The position numbers and the translations under genes were made by a program. Below are positions 1 through 4,998 of a stretch of 6,443 nt of DNA, in pieces. Below the pieces are notes generated by a model. It saw only the letters and a program-made list of their open reading frames with translations. It was not told the origin of the DNA and ran no database searches. Numbering within the stretch: position 1 is the stretch's first letter; each line of letters opens with the position of its first letter. The DNA lies in NCBI GenBank assembly GCA_003525885.1, contig DQIG01000360.1, positions 1 through 6,443 on the forward strand, in the 5' to 3' direction. Source of the DNA: Stenotrophomonas sp. GTDB taxonomy: Bacteria > Pseudomonadota > Gammaproteobacteria > Xanthomonadales > Xanthomonadaceae.

Positions 1-993
1 GAGTACCGACAGCGCCTGCGTCCATTCCTGCTTGGCCCGCGCGCGCACGCGGTCGAAATCGAAGTCGGCCACTTCGGCATCGAGGTTGGCGATGGCACCG
101 GCCTCGCTGACTGGCGAGATCGCCACCTTCACCACCAGCGGTGCATCGAGCTTGCCGAATGCAAACGTGCCGACCAGCTGCCGGCCCTCGATCTGTGCGC
201 GTTGCGCCGGATCCTTCTCGCCCGGCGGCGGGAAGCCCTTGTAGACGATGTCCTGCTCGGTGTTGTGCAGCTCATGCCCGGCCAGCGGGCGCGAGAAGCG
301 CATCGCGAAATACAGCTGGCGGCCCGGCGCCCAGCCACGGGTCTCACGGAAGCCGGTGACGGTGCCATCGGCACGCACGCGCACCCGCGACCACAGGATC
401 TTGCCCGGGTAGTCGTACATGCTGGTACGCATGTCCAGCAGCACCTTGGCGTCGGTGCCCTTGGGGAAGGCATAGCGGTGCACGCCCACACGCGCACTGG
501 TGGTCAGCTCGGCGCGCACCTTGTAGTCGTCCAGGGTGACCGCGTAGTAGCCCGGTTCGGCCTTCTCGTCGTCGTGGCGGAAGCGCGAGGCATAACCGCT
601 GCGCGGTTTGTCCGGGTCGCCGCGCTCCAGGCCCGGGCTGCCGGTGAACGGCATTACCAGGATGTCGCCCAGATCGGAATGGCCGGTGCCGGAAAAATGC
701 GTGTGCGAGAAGCCTACGATGCTGCTGTCGTCGTAGCGGTAGCCCGCGGCCCAGCCGTAGGCCTTCCCGCGCGGCTGGATGCGCGTGTCCGGGCTGAGTT
801 GGACCATGCCGAACGGCACCGTTGCACCCGGATAGGTGTGGCCTTCACCTCCCGTGCCGATGAACGGATCGACCGAAGCGTAGGCGCGTTCGGCAGCGGT
901 GTTCGGAGTGGCAGCCAAGACGGCACCGGAGGCAAGCATGGCGGTAGCGGCGAAGGCGATCAGGAGGCGACGGTCCAGCGTGGGCATCGGCAT
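1..993 (-). CDS. GH92 family alpha-mannosidase, N-terminal part (partial)
   Basis: Glycoside hydrolase family 92 enzymes are calcium-dependent exo-alpha-mannosidases that trim mannose, often alpha-1,2-linked, from N-glycans or mannans. Only the first 331 codons are in the window; the family is usually about 750-800 residues. Residues 6-28 form a signal peptide (two Arg, then a hydrophobic run ending AVLA-A), so the product is exported to the periplasm or beyond. The mature start shows the family hallmark DPFIGTGGEGHTYPGATVPF at 42-61, then QLSPDTR (65-71), a GW..GY segment (80-85) and GFSHTHFSGTG (94-104). These belong to the N-terminal beta-sandwich, which helps build the active site. The catalytic acid and base lie in the C-terminal domain beyond the window edge. 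The frame is open throughout. An in-frame stop at 1015-1017 limits the start to ATG 993 or ATG 987 (MPMP); neither has a strong Shine-Dalgarno sequence. Family assignment is firm; linkage specificity is not visible. Confidence 0.93.
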   Translation of the reverse strand, partial: MPMPTLDRRLLIAFAATAMLASGAVLAATPNTAAERAYASVDPFIGTGGEGHTYPGATVPFGMVQLSPDTRIQPRGKAYGWAAGYRYDDSSIVGFSHTHFSGTGHSDLGDILVMPFTGSPGLERGDPDKPRSGYASRFRHDDEKAEPGYYAVTLDDYKVRAELTTSARVGVHRYAFPKGTDAKVLLDMRTSMYDYPGKILWSRVRVRADGTVTGFRETRGWAPGRQLYFAMRFSRPLAGHELHNTEQDIVYKGFPPPGEKDPAQRAQIEGRQLVGTFAFGKLDAPLVVKVAISPVSEAGAIANLDAEVADFDFDRVRARAKQEWTQALSVL

Positions 994-1288
994 TTGGATC
1001 GATTCAGGTGGTAGTCAGATCCTAGCACCGGGCCCGCCCTGTCGCATGCTGCAGTGCGGCCGTCGGAACCGGCATGATGCTTTGCACGTAATTGCATGGC
1101 CGGGCGAGGAATCGCCTCGTAGCCTTGCCGTCTCCATACCCCTGATAGGTGCCTATGCGCCAATGGATGTCCATACACGCACCTCTGAAAGTCCATGCCT
1201 TCGGAACAGCGGAAACCGAGATGAACCATCAATTGGTGAACAGCGCGTCGACCTGCCCAGGATGGCGCCGCAGCGGGGATTCCGCTGC
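994..1288. other. Divergent intergenic region without a convincing gene
   Basis: This stretch separates the GH92 gene (leftward) from the 81-aa gene and its leader (rightward). Open frames crossing it have no family resemblance and no good ribosome binding site. It holds small inverted repeats: GGCGA/TCGCC at 1103-1116 around a GGAA loop, the 12-bp palindrome pair at 1145-1174, and GCAGCGG/CCGCTGC at 1270-1288. Promoters for both flanking genes should lie here, but I see no -10/-35 pair good enough to call. Confidence 0.5.
1145..1174. promoter_or_regulatory. Pair of operator-like 12-bp palindromes
   Basis: Two inverted repeats of the same design stand 18 bp apart centre to centre. ATAGG-TG-CCTAT is at 1145-1156 and ATGGA-TG-TCCAT is at 1163-1174. 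Both fit the pattern ATRGR-TG-YCYAT with a TG centre, and they lie about 150-180 bp upstream of the GH92 start. The matching design and spacing of under two helical turns suggest a tandem binding site for a dimeric regulator. No regulator gene is in view, so both the function and the controlled gene are inferences. Confidence 0.35.
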
Positions 1289-1401
1289 CGGGATTGGAAC
1301 CCCCGCTTGAAACTGAAGAACTGCCTGTCGTGACTACGGCGGGCGCTGCGTGTGGCCGTCTGGCCATCGGAGTTCTTCAGTTTCTCCGGGTTCCAACCTC
1401 G
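1289..1401 (+). ncRNA. Structured RNA leader (three-way junction) upstream of the 81-aa gene
   Basis: The plus-strand transcript can fold into a strong branched structure. P1 is a long closing stem: TTGGAACCC 1294-1302 pairs with GGGTTCCAA 1388-1396, then after a 6/3 internal loop GAAACTGAAGAACT 1309-1322 pairs perfectly with 1371-1384. Beyond one A/C mismatch, four more pairs continue to 1289/1401. Inside P1, P2 pairs 1323-1331 with 1336-1344 (9 bp, GACU loop), and P3 pairs TGGCC 1353-1357 with GGCCA 1362-1366 (GUCU loop). P2 contains two U-G wobbles (1326/1341 and 1328/1339), which pair only in plus-strand RNA and so indicate the transcribed strand. The structure ends 36 nt before the Shine-Dalgarno of the 81-aa ORF. 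It matches no riboswitch or RNA family that I recognise. A cis-regulatory leader is the simplest reading; a separate small RNA or a repeat element is possible. Confidence 0.55.
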
Positions 1402-1409
1402 CATCGCCC

Positions 1410-1426
1410 GCCACCCTTGCGGTGGC
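1410..1426 (+). other. Small hairpin just before the ribosome binding site
   Basis: GCCACC (1410-1415) pairs with GGTGGC (1421-1426) around a CTTGC loop. It lies between the three-way-junction fold and the AAGGAG at 1438. It has no T-tract suited to an intrinsic terminator, so it is more likely part of the leader fold. Confidence 0.35.
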
Positions 1427-1437
1427 TTTCGCTACCC

Positions 1438-1443
1438 AAGGAG
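1438..1443 (+). promoter_or_regulatory. Ribosome binding site that sets the start of the 81-aa gene
   Basis: AAGGAG stands 7 nt before ATG 1451. It favours this start over the upstream in-frame ATG at 1352, which lies inside the RNA fold. Confidence 0.8.
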
Positions 1444-1450
1444 TTCCCGC

Positions 1451-1696
1451 ATGACGTCCGAACGCACGCTAAGCCCGGCCATGGAATCACTGCTCCATCG
1501 TATCGAACAGGCGTTCAACAGCGCCGAAGGCATGGCCATCCTCATCGGCGAGCAGTACGGCCCCGAGCCGAAGCCGCCGGCACCGATGGACTACAACGCC
1601 AAGCAGATCGCCAATGCGATGGTCATGCTGAGCCAGCATGGGCGTTGCCTGCTGCAGGAATTGCGCGCGGAAGCAGAAAAGGTGACGTATCACTGA
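1451..1696 (+). CDS. Unrecognised 81-aa hypothetical protein
   Basis: I do not recognise this protein. Its start at ATG 1451 is fixed by an ideal AAGGAG at 7 nt spacing. The product has no signal peptide or membrane segment, so it should be cytosolic. It reads as two helical stretches: residues about 8-32 (MESLLHRIEQAFNSAEGMAI) and about 48-79 (KQIANAMVMLSQHGRCLLQELRAEAEK), joined by a proline-rich linker (PEPKPPAP, about 37-44). It has one cysteine. This resembles a small helical hairpin or dimerising protein, but no catalytic motif is visible. Codon use looks native. It faces the host-attachment gene tail to tail and is preceded by the structured leader, which suggests post-transcriptional control. 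An in-frame extension to 1352 is open but would be translated from the leader hairpin, so I reject it. Confidence 0.75.
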   Translation: MTSERTLSPAMESLLHRIEQAFNSAEGMAILIGEQYGPEPKPPAPMDYNAKQIANAMVMLSQHGRCLLQELRAEAEKVTYH

Positions 1697-1716
1697 GGCC
1701 TTTGCGCCAGCGGTGT

Positions 1717-1741
1717 GAGCCGAGCATGGGCTCGGCTCTAC
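1717..1741 (-). repeat. SMAG-type GTAG palindrome between convergent genes
   Basis: On the minus strand this reads GTAGAGCCGAGC, a short loop, then GCTCGGCTC. The stem is 9 bp (GAGCCGAGC 1717-1725 with GCTCGGCTC 1730-1738), and the GTAG foot is at 1741-1738. This matches the SMAG family of extragenic palindromes of S. maltophilia. It lies 20 bp after the 81-aa gene and 4 bp after the stop of the host-attachment gene. It can therefore act as a shared 3'-end hairpin, although it lacks a T-tract. Confidence 0.85.
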
Positions 1742-1745
1742 AACA

Positions 1746-2162
1746 TCAGGCGGCAATGGCGCGCTGGATATCCGCCAACGGTGCGTTGGTCAGGTCCTTT
1801 GCGATATCGCCCAGCAGGCGCGCCTGGACTTCCTTGTGCAGCAGCGGGCGGATGCGACCCAATGTAGTCGGGTCCGCCACCAGCACCAGGTGCGCGTAGC
1901 GATTGTTCAAGGCATCTTCGTTGAGCTGCTCGGCCACCTGCTTGGCGAACGTCGCCTCGTTGAGCTGGGAAATGGACATGTCCTTCGGCACCGCGCCGGC
2001 CGGCCCCTGCCCGGAGACACCCTGCTCGCTGATGTCCTGCAGGCGCAGTTCGCCTTCCTGCTTCAGGGTCAGCTGATGTTCGCTGCCAACGTTGGTGAAC
2101 ACGCGGGCCGAACCACCATCAGCAACGATGATCAGCGTGCCTTCGGGAATGCGACGGGTCAT
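1746..2162 (-). CDS. Host attachment family protein (PF10116-type)
   Basis: This is a 138-residue cytosolic protein of the family named after a protein needed for Agrobacterium attachment to host cells, related to bacterial/archaeal eRF1-like (baeRF) domains. Its biochemical role is unsettled. Visible family traits are the opening strand LIIVADGGSARVF (10-22), the helix FAKQVAEQLNEDA (72-84), the central strand with HLVLVADPTTLGRIR (91-105), and the closing HKEVQ...DIAKDLTNAPLADIQRAI (109-136). The length fits the family. ATG 2162 is chosen because AAGGAG lies 6 nt upstream; an open extension to 2246 has no ribosome binding site and no family character. The gene is monocistronic in view, converging on the 81-aa gene and divergent from the proP-like gene. 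The family name should not be read as proof of a role in adhesion. Confidence 0.88.
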   Translation of the reverse strand: MTRRIPEGTLIIVADGGSARVFTNVGSEHQLTLKQEGELRLQDISEQGVSGQGPAGAVPKDMSISQLNEATFAKQVAEQLNEDALNNRYAHLVLVADPTTLGRIRPLLHKEVQARLLGDIAKDLTNAPLADIQRAIAA

Positions 2163-2168
2163 GCGGTG

Positions 2169-2174
2169 CTCCTT
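2169..2174 (-). promoter_or_regulatory. Ribosome binding site of the host-attachment gene
   Basis: AAGGAG on the minus strand, 6 nt before ATG 2162, decides this start over the upstream in-frame ATG at 2246. Confidence 0.8.
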
Positions 2175-2200
2175 CTCGATTGCGCTATTGCGTTCGCCCC

Positions 2201-2219
2201 CACCGTAGACAGCACGGTG
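2201..2219. promoter_or_regulatory. Inverted repeat upstream of the host-attachment gene
   Basis: CACCGT (2201-2206) and ACGGTG (2214-2219) flank a 7-nt centre. They lie about 40-60 bp upstream of ATG 2162, inside the expected promoter or 5' leader. It could be an operator or a small leader hairpin; there is no evidence to choose between them. Confidence 0.3.
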
Positions 2220-2352
2220 TGAGCGCTGCGGCCAGAGATCGTTCAACGCATGTCATCGCGTTGCGTTCGCAGATGAACAGGCGCGATGGAACACAGCGTG
2301 CAGATCAGCCCGCTTCTCTGCATGCTCACACCGATGCCGTTATGATGAACGG

Positions 2353-2481
2353 ATGATCGACACGACTCACTACGTGACGGGCGCACCTGTTACGTGGGAA
2401 GCACTGCCGACCGGCGCTTCGCTTGCCACGATTGCTTCCCCCCTGCCATTCCATCGCCTCGCGCTGGATCCTGGCGGATGA
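2353..2481 (+). CDS. Possible 42-aa upstream ORF (uncertain)
   Basis: ATG 2353 opens a 42-codon frame ending in TGA at 2479-2481, six bases before the first leader hairpin. The predicted peptide begins MIDTTHYVTGAPVTWEAL and ends LALDPGG. It resembles no known family. There is no clear Shine-Dalgarno, and the TATGAT at 2341 would place transcription start at or near the ATG, so it would have to be leaderless. It may be a leader peptide or chance. Confidence 0.2.
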   Translation: MIDTTHYVTGAPVTWEALPTGASLATIASPLPFHRLALDPGG

Positions 2482-2729
2482 CGCCCGCAGGCCTTCGGCC
2501 TGCACTCCCTACGCTGCTGTGACCTCCGGCCGCTGACTGCGCGACCGCAGTGATCCTGTTGCTGCATTTCCGCCGTTGCGGCGGTGCTTTGCCGTGCGCG
2601 TGGCGTCGTGCCTGCACACATTCCCCGGCCCCCACGCCACTCACCGATGCCCCTGCGCCACCTGCGCCTGCATCGCCGTTTCCGACTTCCGGGACCTATC
2701 TCACCGCTCATTCCCCCTCTTCTACCTAC

Positions 2730-2736
2730 AAGGGAG
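2730..2736 (+). promoter_or_regulatory. Ribosome binding site that sets the proP-like start
   Basis: AAGGGAG lies 5 nt before ATG 2742. It decides this start over the longer open frame from 2550, whose extra 64 residues are proline-rich and unlike any ProP N-terminus. Confidence 0.8.
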
Positions 2737-2741
2737 CCCCC

Positions 2742-4229
2742 ATGCAGGACACCCCCGATGCACATGCCCATTTCGGCTGGTTCAAACGCCGCCGCCACCT
2801 GAAAGTCGATGAGATCACCGTTGTCGACAAGCCCATGCTCAAGCGCGCCGTCGGCGCCGCCGCACTCGGCAATGCCATGGAGTGGTTCGACTTTGGTGTC
2901 TACGGCTATCTGGCCGTCACCATTGGCCAGGTGTTTTTTCCGTCCAGCAATCCCACCGCGCAGGTGATCGCCGCGTTCGCCACCTTCACCGTGGCGTTCC
3001 TGGTGCGCCCCTTGGGCGGCCTGGTGTTCGGGCCGCTGGGTGATCGCTACGGCCGCCAGAAAGTGCTGGCGTTCACCATGATCCTGATGGCGCTGGGCAC
3101 GTTTGCCATCGGCCTGATTCCCGCCTACGAGCGCATCGGCATCTGGGCGCCGGTGCTGTTGCTGCTGGCGCGCGTGGTGCAGGGCTTCTCCACCGGCGGC
3201 GAATATGGGGGCGCGGCGACCTTCATCGCCGAATACTCCACCGACCGCAACCGCGGCCTGATGGGCAGCTGGCTGGAGTTCGGCACGCTGGGCGGCTACA
3301 TCGCCGGCGCCGGTACCGTCACCGCGCTGCACATGCTGCTGAGCAGCGAGCAGATGCTGGACTGGGGCTGGCGCATTCCGTTCCTGGTGGCCGGCCCGCT
3401 GGGCCTGCTAGGCCTGTACATGCGCATGAAGCTGGAGGAAACCCCGGCGTTCCGCGCCTTTGCCGAAGAAGCCGAGAAGCGCGAGCACGACCGGCCCGGG
3501 CTGGGCGCGCTGTTCCACGTGCATGGTCGCCAGCTGCTGGTGTGCATGGGCCTGGTGCTGGTGTTCAACGTGACCGACTACATGCTGCTGACCTACATGC
3601 CCAGCTACCTCAGCGTCACAATGAACTATGCCGAGAGCAAGGGCCTGCTGCTGATCATCATCGTGATGCTGGTGATGATGCCGTTGAACATCGTCGGTGG
3701 ATTGTTCAGTGACAGGCTGGGCCGCCGCCCGATGATCATCGGTGCCTGCATCGCGCTGCTGGTGCTGGCGGTGCCATGCCTGCTGCTGATCGGCAGCGGC
3801 AACGACTGGCTGATCTTCCTCGGCCTGATGCTGCTGGGGCTGGCGCTGGTGTGCTTCACCAGCTCGATGCCGTCCACGCTGCCGGCGCTGTTCTACACCC
3901 CGGTGCGCTACAGCGCGCTGTCGATCGCCTTCAATGTGTCGGTGTCGCTGTTCGGTGGCACCACGCCGCTGGTGACCGCGTGGCTGGTGGAGCGCACCGG
4001 CGACCCGCTGGTGCCGGCCTATTACCTGATGGGCGCGGCGGTGATCGGCCTGGTGACCATGCTGTTCGTGAAGGAGACCGCCGGCCTGCCGCTGCGCGGT
4101 TCACCGCCGGCCGTCGGCAGCGACAAGGAAGCCGCTGCGTTGTTGAAGAGCGATGTGCCAGTGACAGTGGACCCGACCCTGCCACCGCTGCCGGACGTTG
4201 CCGAGCCCGAGCAGGTAAAGCCGGCCTGA
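2742..4229 (+). CDS. proP: ProP-like MFS osmolyte:H+ symporter
   Basis: This 495-residue inner-membrane transporter of the metabolite:H+ symporter branch of the major facilitator superfamily closely resembles E. coli ProP, which imports proline, glycine betaine and related osmolytes under hyperosmotic stress. Signatures are LGNAMEWFDFGVYGY (42-56) in TM1, GPLGDRYGRQK (97-107) in the TM2-3 loop, RVVQGFSTGGEYGGA (144-158) in TM4-5, DWGWRIPF before TM6, YMLLTYMPSYLS in TM7, GGLFSDRLGRRP (319-330) in the TM8-9 loop, and YYLMGAAVIGLV (427-438) in TM12. Twelve membrane segments are expected. The 44-residue tail after TM12 is proline- and acid-rich (ends PPLPDVAEPEQVKPA) and has no heptad coiled coil, unlike E. 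coli ProP. Substrate may therefore differ; related carriers take alpha-ketoglutarate, citrate or shikimate. A strong hairpin follows the stop. The long leader suggests regulated expression. Confidence 0.87.
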   Translation: MQDTPDAHAHFGWFKRRRHLKVDEITVVDKPMLKRAVGAAALGNAMEWFDFGVYGYLAVTIGQVFFPSSNPTAQVIAAFATFTVAFLVRPLGGLVFGPLGDRYGRQKVLAFTMILMALGTFAIGLIPAYERIGIWAPVLLLLARVVQGFSTGGEYGGAATFIAEYSTDRNRGLMGSWLEFGTLGGYIAGAGTVTALHMLLSSEQMLDWGWRIPFLVAGPLGLLGLYMRMKLEETPAFRAFAEEAEKREHDRPGLGALFHVHGRQLLVCMGLVLVFNVTDYMLLTYMPSYLSVTMNYAESKGLLLIIIVMLVMMPLNIVGGLFSDRLGRRPMIIGACIALLVLAVPCLLLIGSGNDWLIFLGLMLLGLALVCFTSSMPSTLPALFYTPVRYSALSIAFNVSVSLFGGTTPLVTAWLVERTGDPLVPAYYLMGAAVIGLVTMLFVKETAGLPLRGSPPAVGSDKEAAALLKSDVPVTVDPTLPPLPDVAEPEQVKPA

Positions 4230-4273
4230 GGCTGGGCACAGAACGCGATCCTCGCCTGGCGTGGATCTGCGGG

Positions 4274-4317
4274 GCCAGTGGCGCCGGGTGGATACGCCCG
4301 GCGCTGCCTGGCGCTAC
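4274..4317 (-). repeat. GTAG-footed long hairpin (SMAG-like), probable bidirectional terminator
   Basis: The inner stem GCGCCGGGTG (4281-4290) pairs with CGCCCGGCGC (4295-4304) around GATA, with one G-T pair. After a short internal loop, GCCAG (4274-4278) pairs with CTGGC (4308-4312). On the minus strand the GTAG foot (4317-4314) stands one base from this outer stem, as in SMAG repeats. The element lies between the proP-like stop (4229) and the convergent 205-aa gene, whose TAG stop is part of the foot. It lacks a T-tract, so termination is inferred from position and stem strength. Confidence 0.65.
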
Positions 4318-4931
4318 TGCTTGATGCGGGCCAGCTTTCCCGGCGTCCAACGCAGCGTCCAGGTGTAGTTTCCGTCCGGCGGACATACGTGGCGGTCCGG
4401 GCTCTTCCATTCGCAGACCGTCGCCCCGGCACTGACGGTGAAATCGACAATGATGCGATTACCCTGGATGCGGATGGCACGGATGGCGCCTGGAATCTGT
4501 TCAGCCGCGTCGTCAGCATAGCCATACCTGCGGATGGCGGCATAGTCCTCTGCTTCCACCGGCGACAGGCTCTTCGGGTTCTCCTGGCCCCGCGGATCGT
4601 TCTCGGCCAACGCAGTCATCACCGCAACGACGTTGCTTTGGGCGAAGCTGCCGCCGGTATAGTCGGAGGTGTAGAAATACACGACCTCGGCACGGCCATC
4701 GCCATCGAGATCGGCAACCGCGGTCCACACCGGACGGAAATCGGATTCAATGTCGTCGCCGGGAATCAGCCGCAGGTTGGCTTCGGCGGCCCGGTAGGCC
4801 TGTACAAGGCTGGGTGGCGCCACCACCCGCTTGGACACAGCCGGCGCAGCCACCGCCGTCAAGCTGGACAGCGCCAACGCAGCAAGCGTCAGGCAGATCG
4901 AAGTGAAGCGGAACATCGCACGTCCGTGCAT
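4314..4931 (-). CDS. Exported 205-aa protein with calcium-loop-like motif, function unknown
   Basis: I cannot name this protein. ATG 4931 is chosen because AAGGAGGA lies 4 nt upstream; the internal ATG at 4916 has no comparable site. Residues 1-29 form a signal peptide (Arg4, Arg8, hydrophobic 12-28, likely cut after AVAA), so the mature protein should be periplasmic or secreted. Residues 74-82 read DLDGDGRAE, a DxDxDG calcium-binding loop like those of EF-hand, dockerin and FG-GAP/VCBS repeats, followed by the strand VVYFYTS. Only one such loop is present. Two cysteines (173 and 183, in VCEWKSPDRHVC) are the only ones in the mature chain and could form a disulfide. The C-terminus is Trp-rich (YTWTLRWTPG). 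The TAG stop is formed by the GTAG foot of the downstream palindrome. It lies 63 bp downstream of the toxin gene on the same strand with a SMAG hairpin between, so it is probably a separate unit. Confidence 0.85.
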   Translation of the reverse strand: MHGRAMFRFTSICLTLAALALSSLTAVAAPAVSKRVVAPPSLVQAYRAAEANLRLIPGDDIESDFRPVWTAVADLDGDGRAEVVYFYTSDYTGGSFAQSNVVAVMTALAENDPRGQENPKSLSPVEAEDYAAIRRYGYADDAAEQIPGAIRAIRIQGNRIIVDFTVSAGATVCEWKSPDRHVCPPDGNYTWTLRWTPGKLARIKQ

Positions 4932-4935
4932 GTCA

Positions 4936-4943
4936 TCCTCCTT
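4936..4943 (-). promoter_or_regulatory. Ribosome binding site of the exported 205-aa protein
   Basis: AAGGAGGA on the minus strand, ending 4 nt before ATG 4931, is the strongest Shine-Dalgarno in the window and fixes this start. Confidence 0.8.
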
Positions 4944-4975
4944 GAGTGTGCGGCCAGTCTAACCACAGCCAAGGC

Positions 4976-4998
4976 ATCCACGCATGGCGTGGATCTAC
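4976..4998 (-). repeat. SMAG palindrome supplying the toxin stop codon
   Basis: On the minus strand this reads GTAGATCCACGC, CAT, GCGTGGAT: a perfect 8-bp stem (4976-4983 with 4987-4994) with a 3-nt loop and the GTAG foot at 4998-4995. It is a typical S. maltophilia SMAG sequence. The TAG of the foot (4997-4995) is the stop codon of the zeta-type toxin gene. The hairpin lies between that gene and the 205-aa gene and may end or stabilise the toxin-antitoxin transcript. Confidence 0.87.

Larger units (their letters stand above)
2247..2741 (+). promoter_or_regulatory. Long hairpin-rich leader and promoter region of the proP-like gene
   Basis: Nearly 500 bp separate the host-attachment gene from the ProP-like start. 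A -10-like TATGAT lies at 2341-2346, but its -35 (near 2318-2323) is poor. Downstream are three compact hairpins in a row: GCAGGCC/GGCCTGC at 2487-2503 with a TTC loop, ACTGCG/CGCAGT at 2536-2551 with a CGAC loop, and CCGCCG/CGGCGG at 2570-2584 with a TTG loop. The last 110 bp before the gene are pyrimidine-rich. The first hairpin is followed by CTAC at 2509-2512, so it could be a worn SMAG-like repeat. Together the hairpins could form a regulated 5' leader. Frames open through this stretch are low-complexity and look non-coding. Confidence 0.45.

Noticed and set aside
202..1014. Long plus-strand open frame (270 codons) across the GH92 region
   Set aside because: It lies antisense to the GH92 gene, whose translation shows clear family motifs; the plus-strand frame has no recognisable domains.
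1289..1401. The large inverted repeat as an insertion sequence end or integron attachment site
   Set aside because: No transposase or integrase gene lies between or beside the arms, the loop is only 48 nt, and no target-site duplication is evident.
1153..1404. Minus-strand 83-codon frame across the large inverted repeat
   Set aside because: Its sequence comes from the repeat arms; no ribosome binding site or family resemblance, and wobble pairs indicate the plus strand is the RNA strand.
1352..1450. N-terminal extension of the 81-aa protein from ATG 1352
   Set aside because: The extra codons run through the RNA fold and across the AAGGAG site; ATG 1451 has ideal Shine-Dalgarno spacing.
2550..2741. 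N-terminal extension of the proP-like protein from 2550
   Set aside because: The extra 64 residues are proline-rich and unlike ProP; they cover the third leader hairpin; ATG 2742 has a good ribosome binding site.
2370..3332. Minus-strand open frame of 320 codons over the proP start
   Set aside because: Antisense to the proP-like coding region, low-complexity Gly/Arg/Ala composition, no family resemblance; a high-GC shadow frame.
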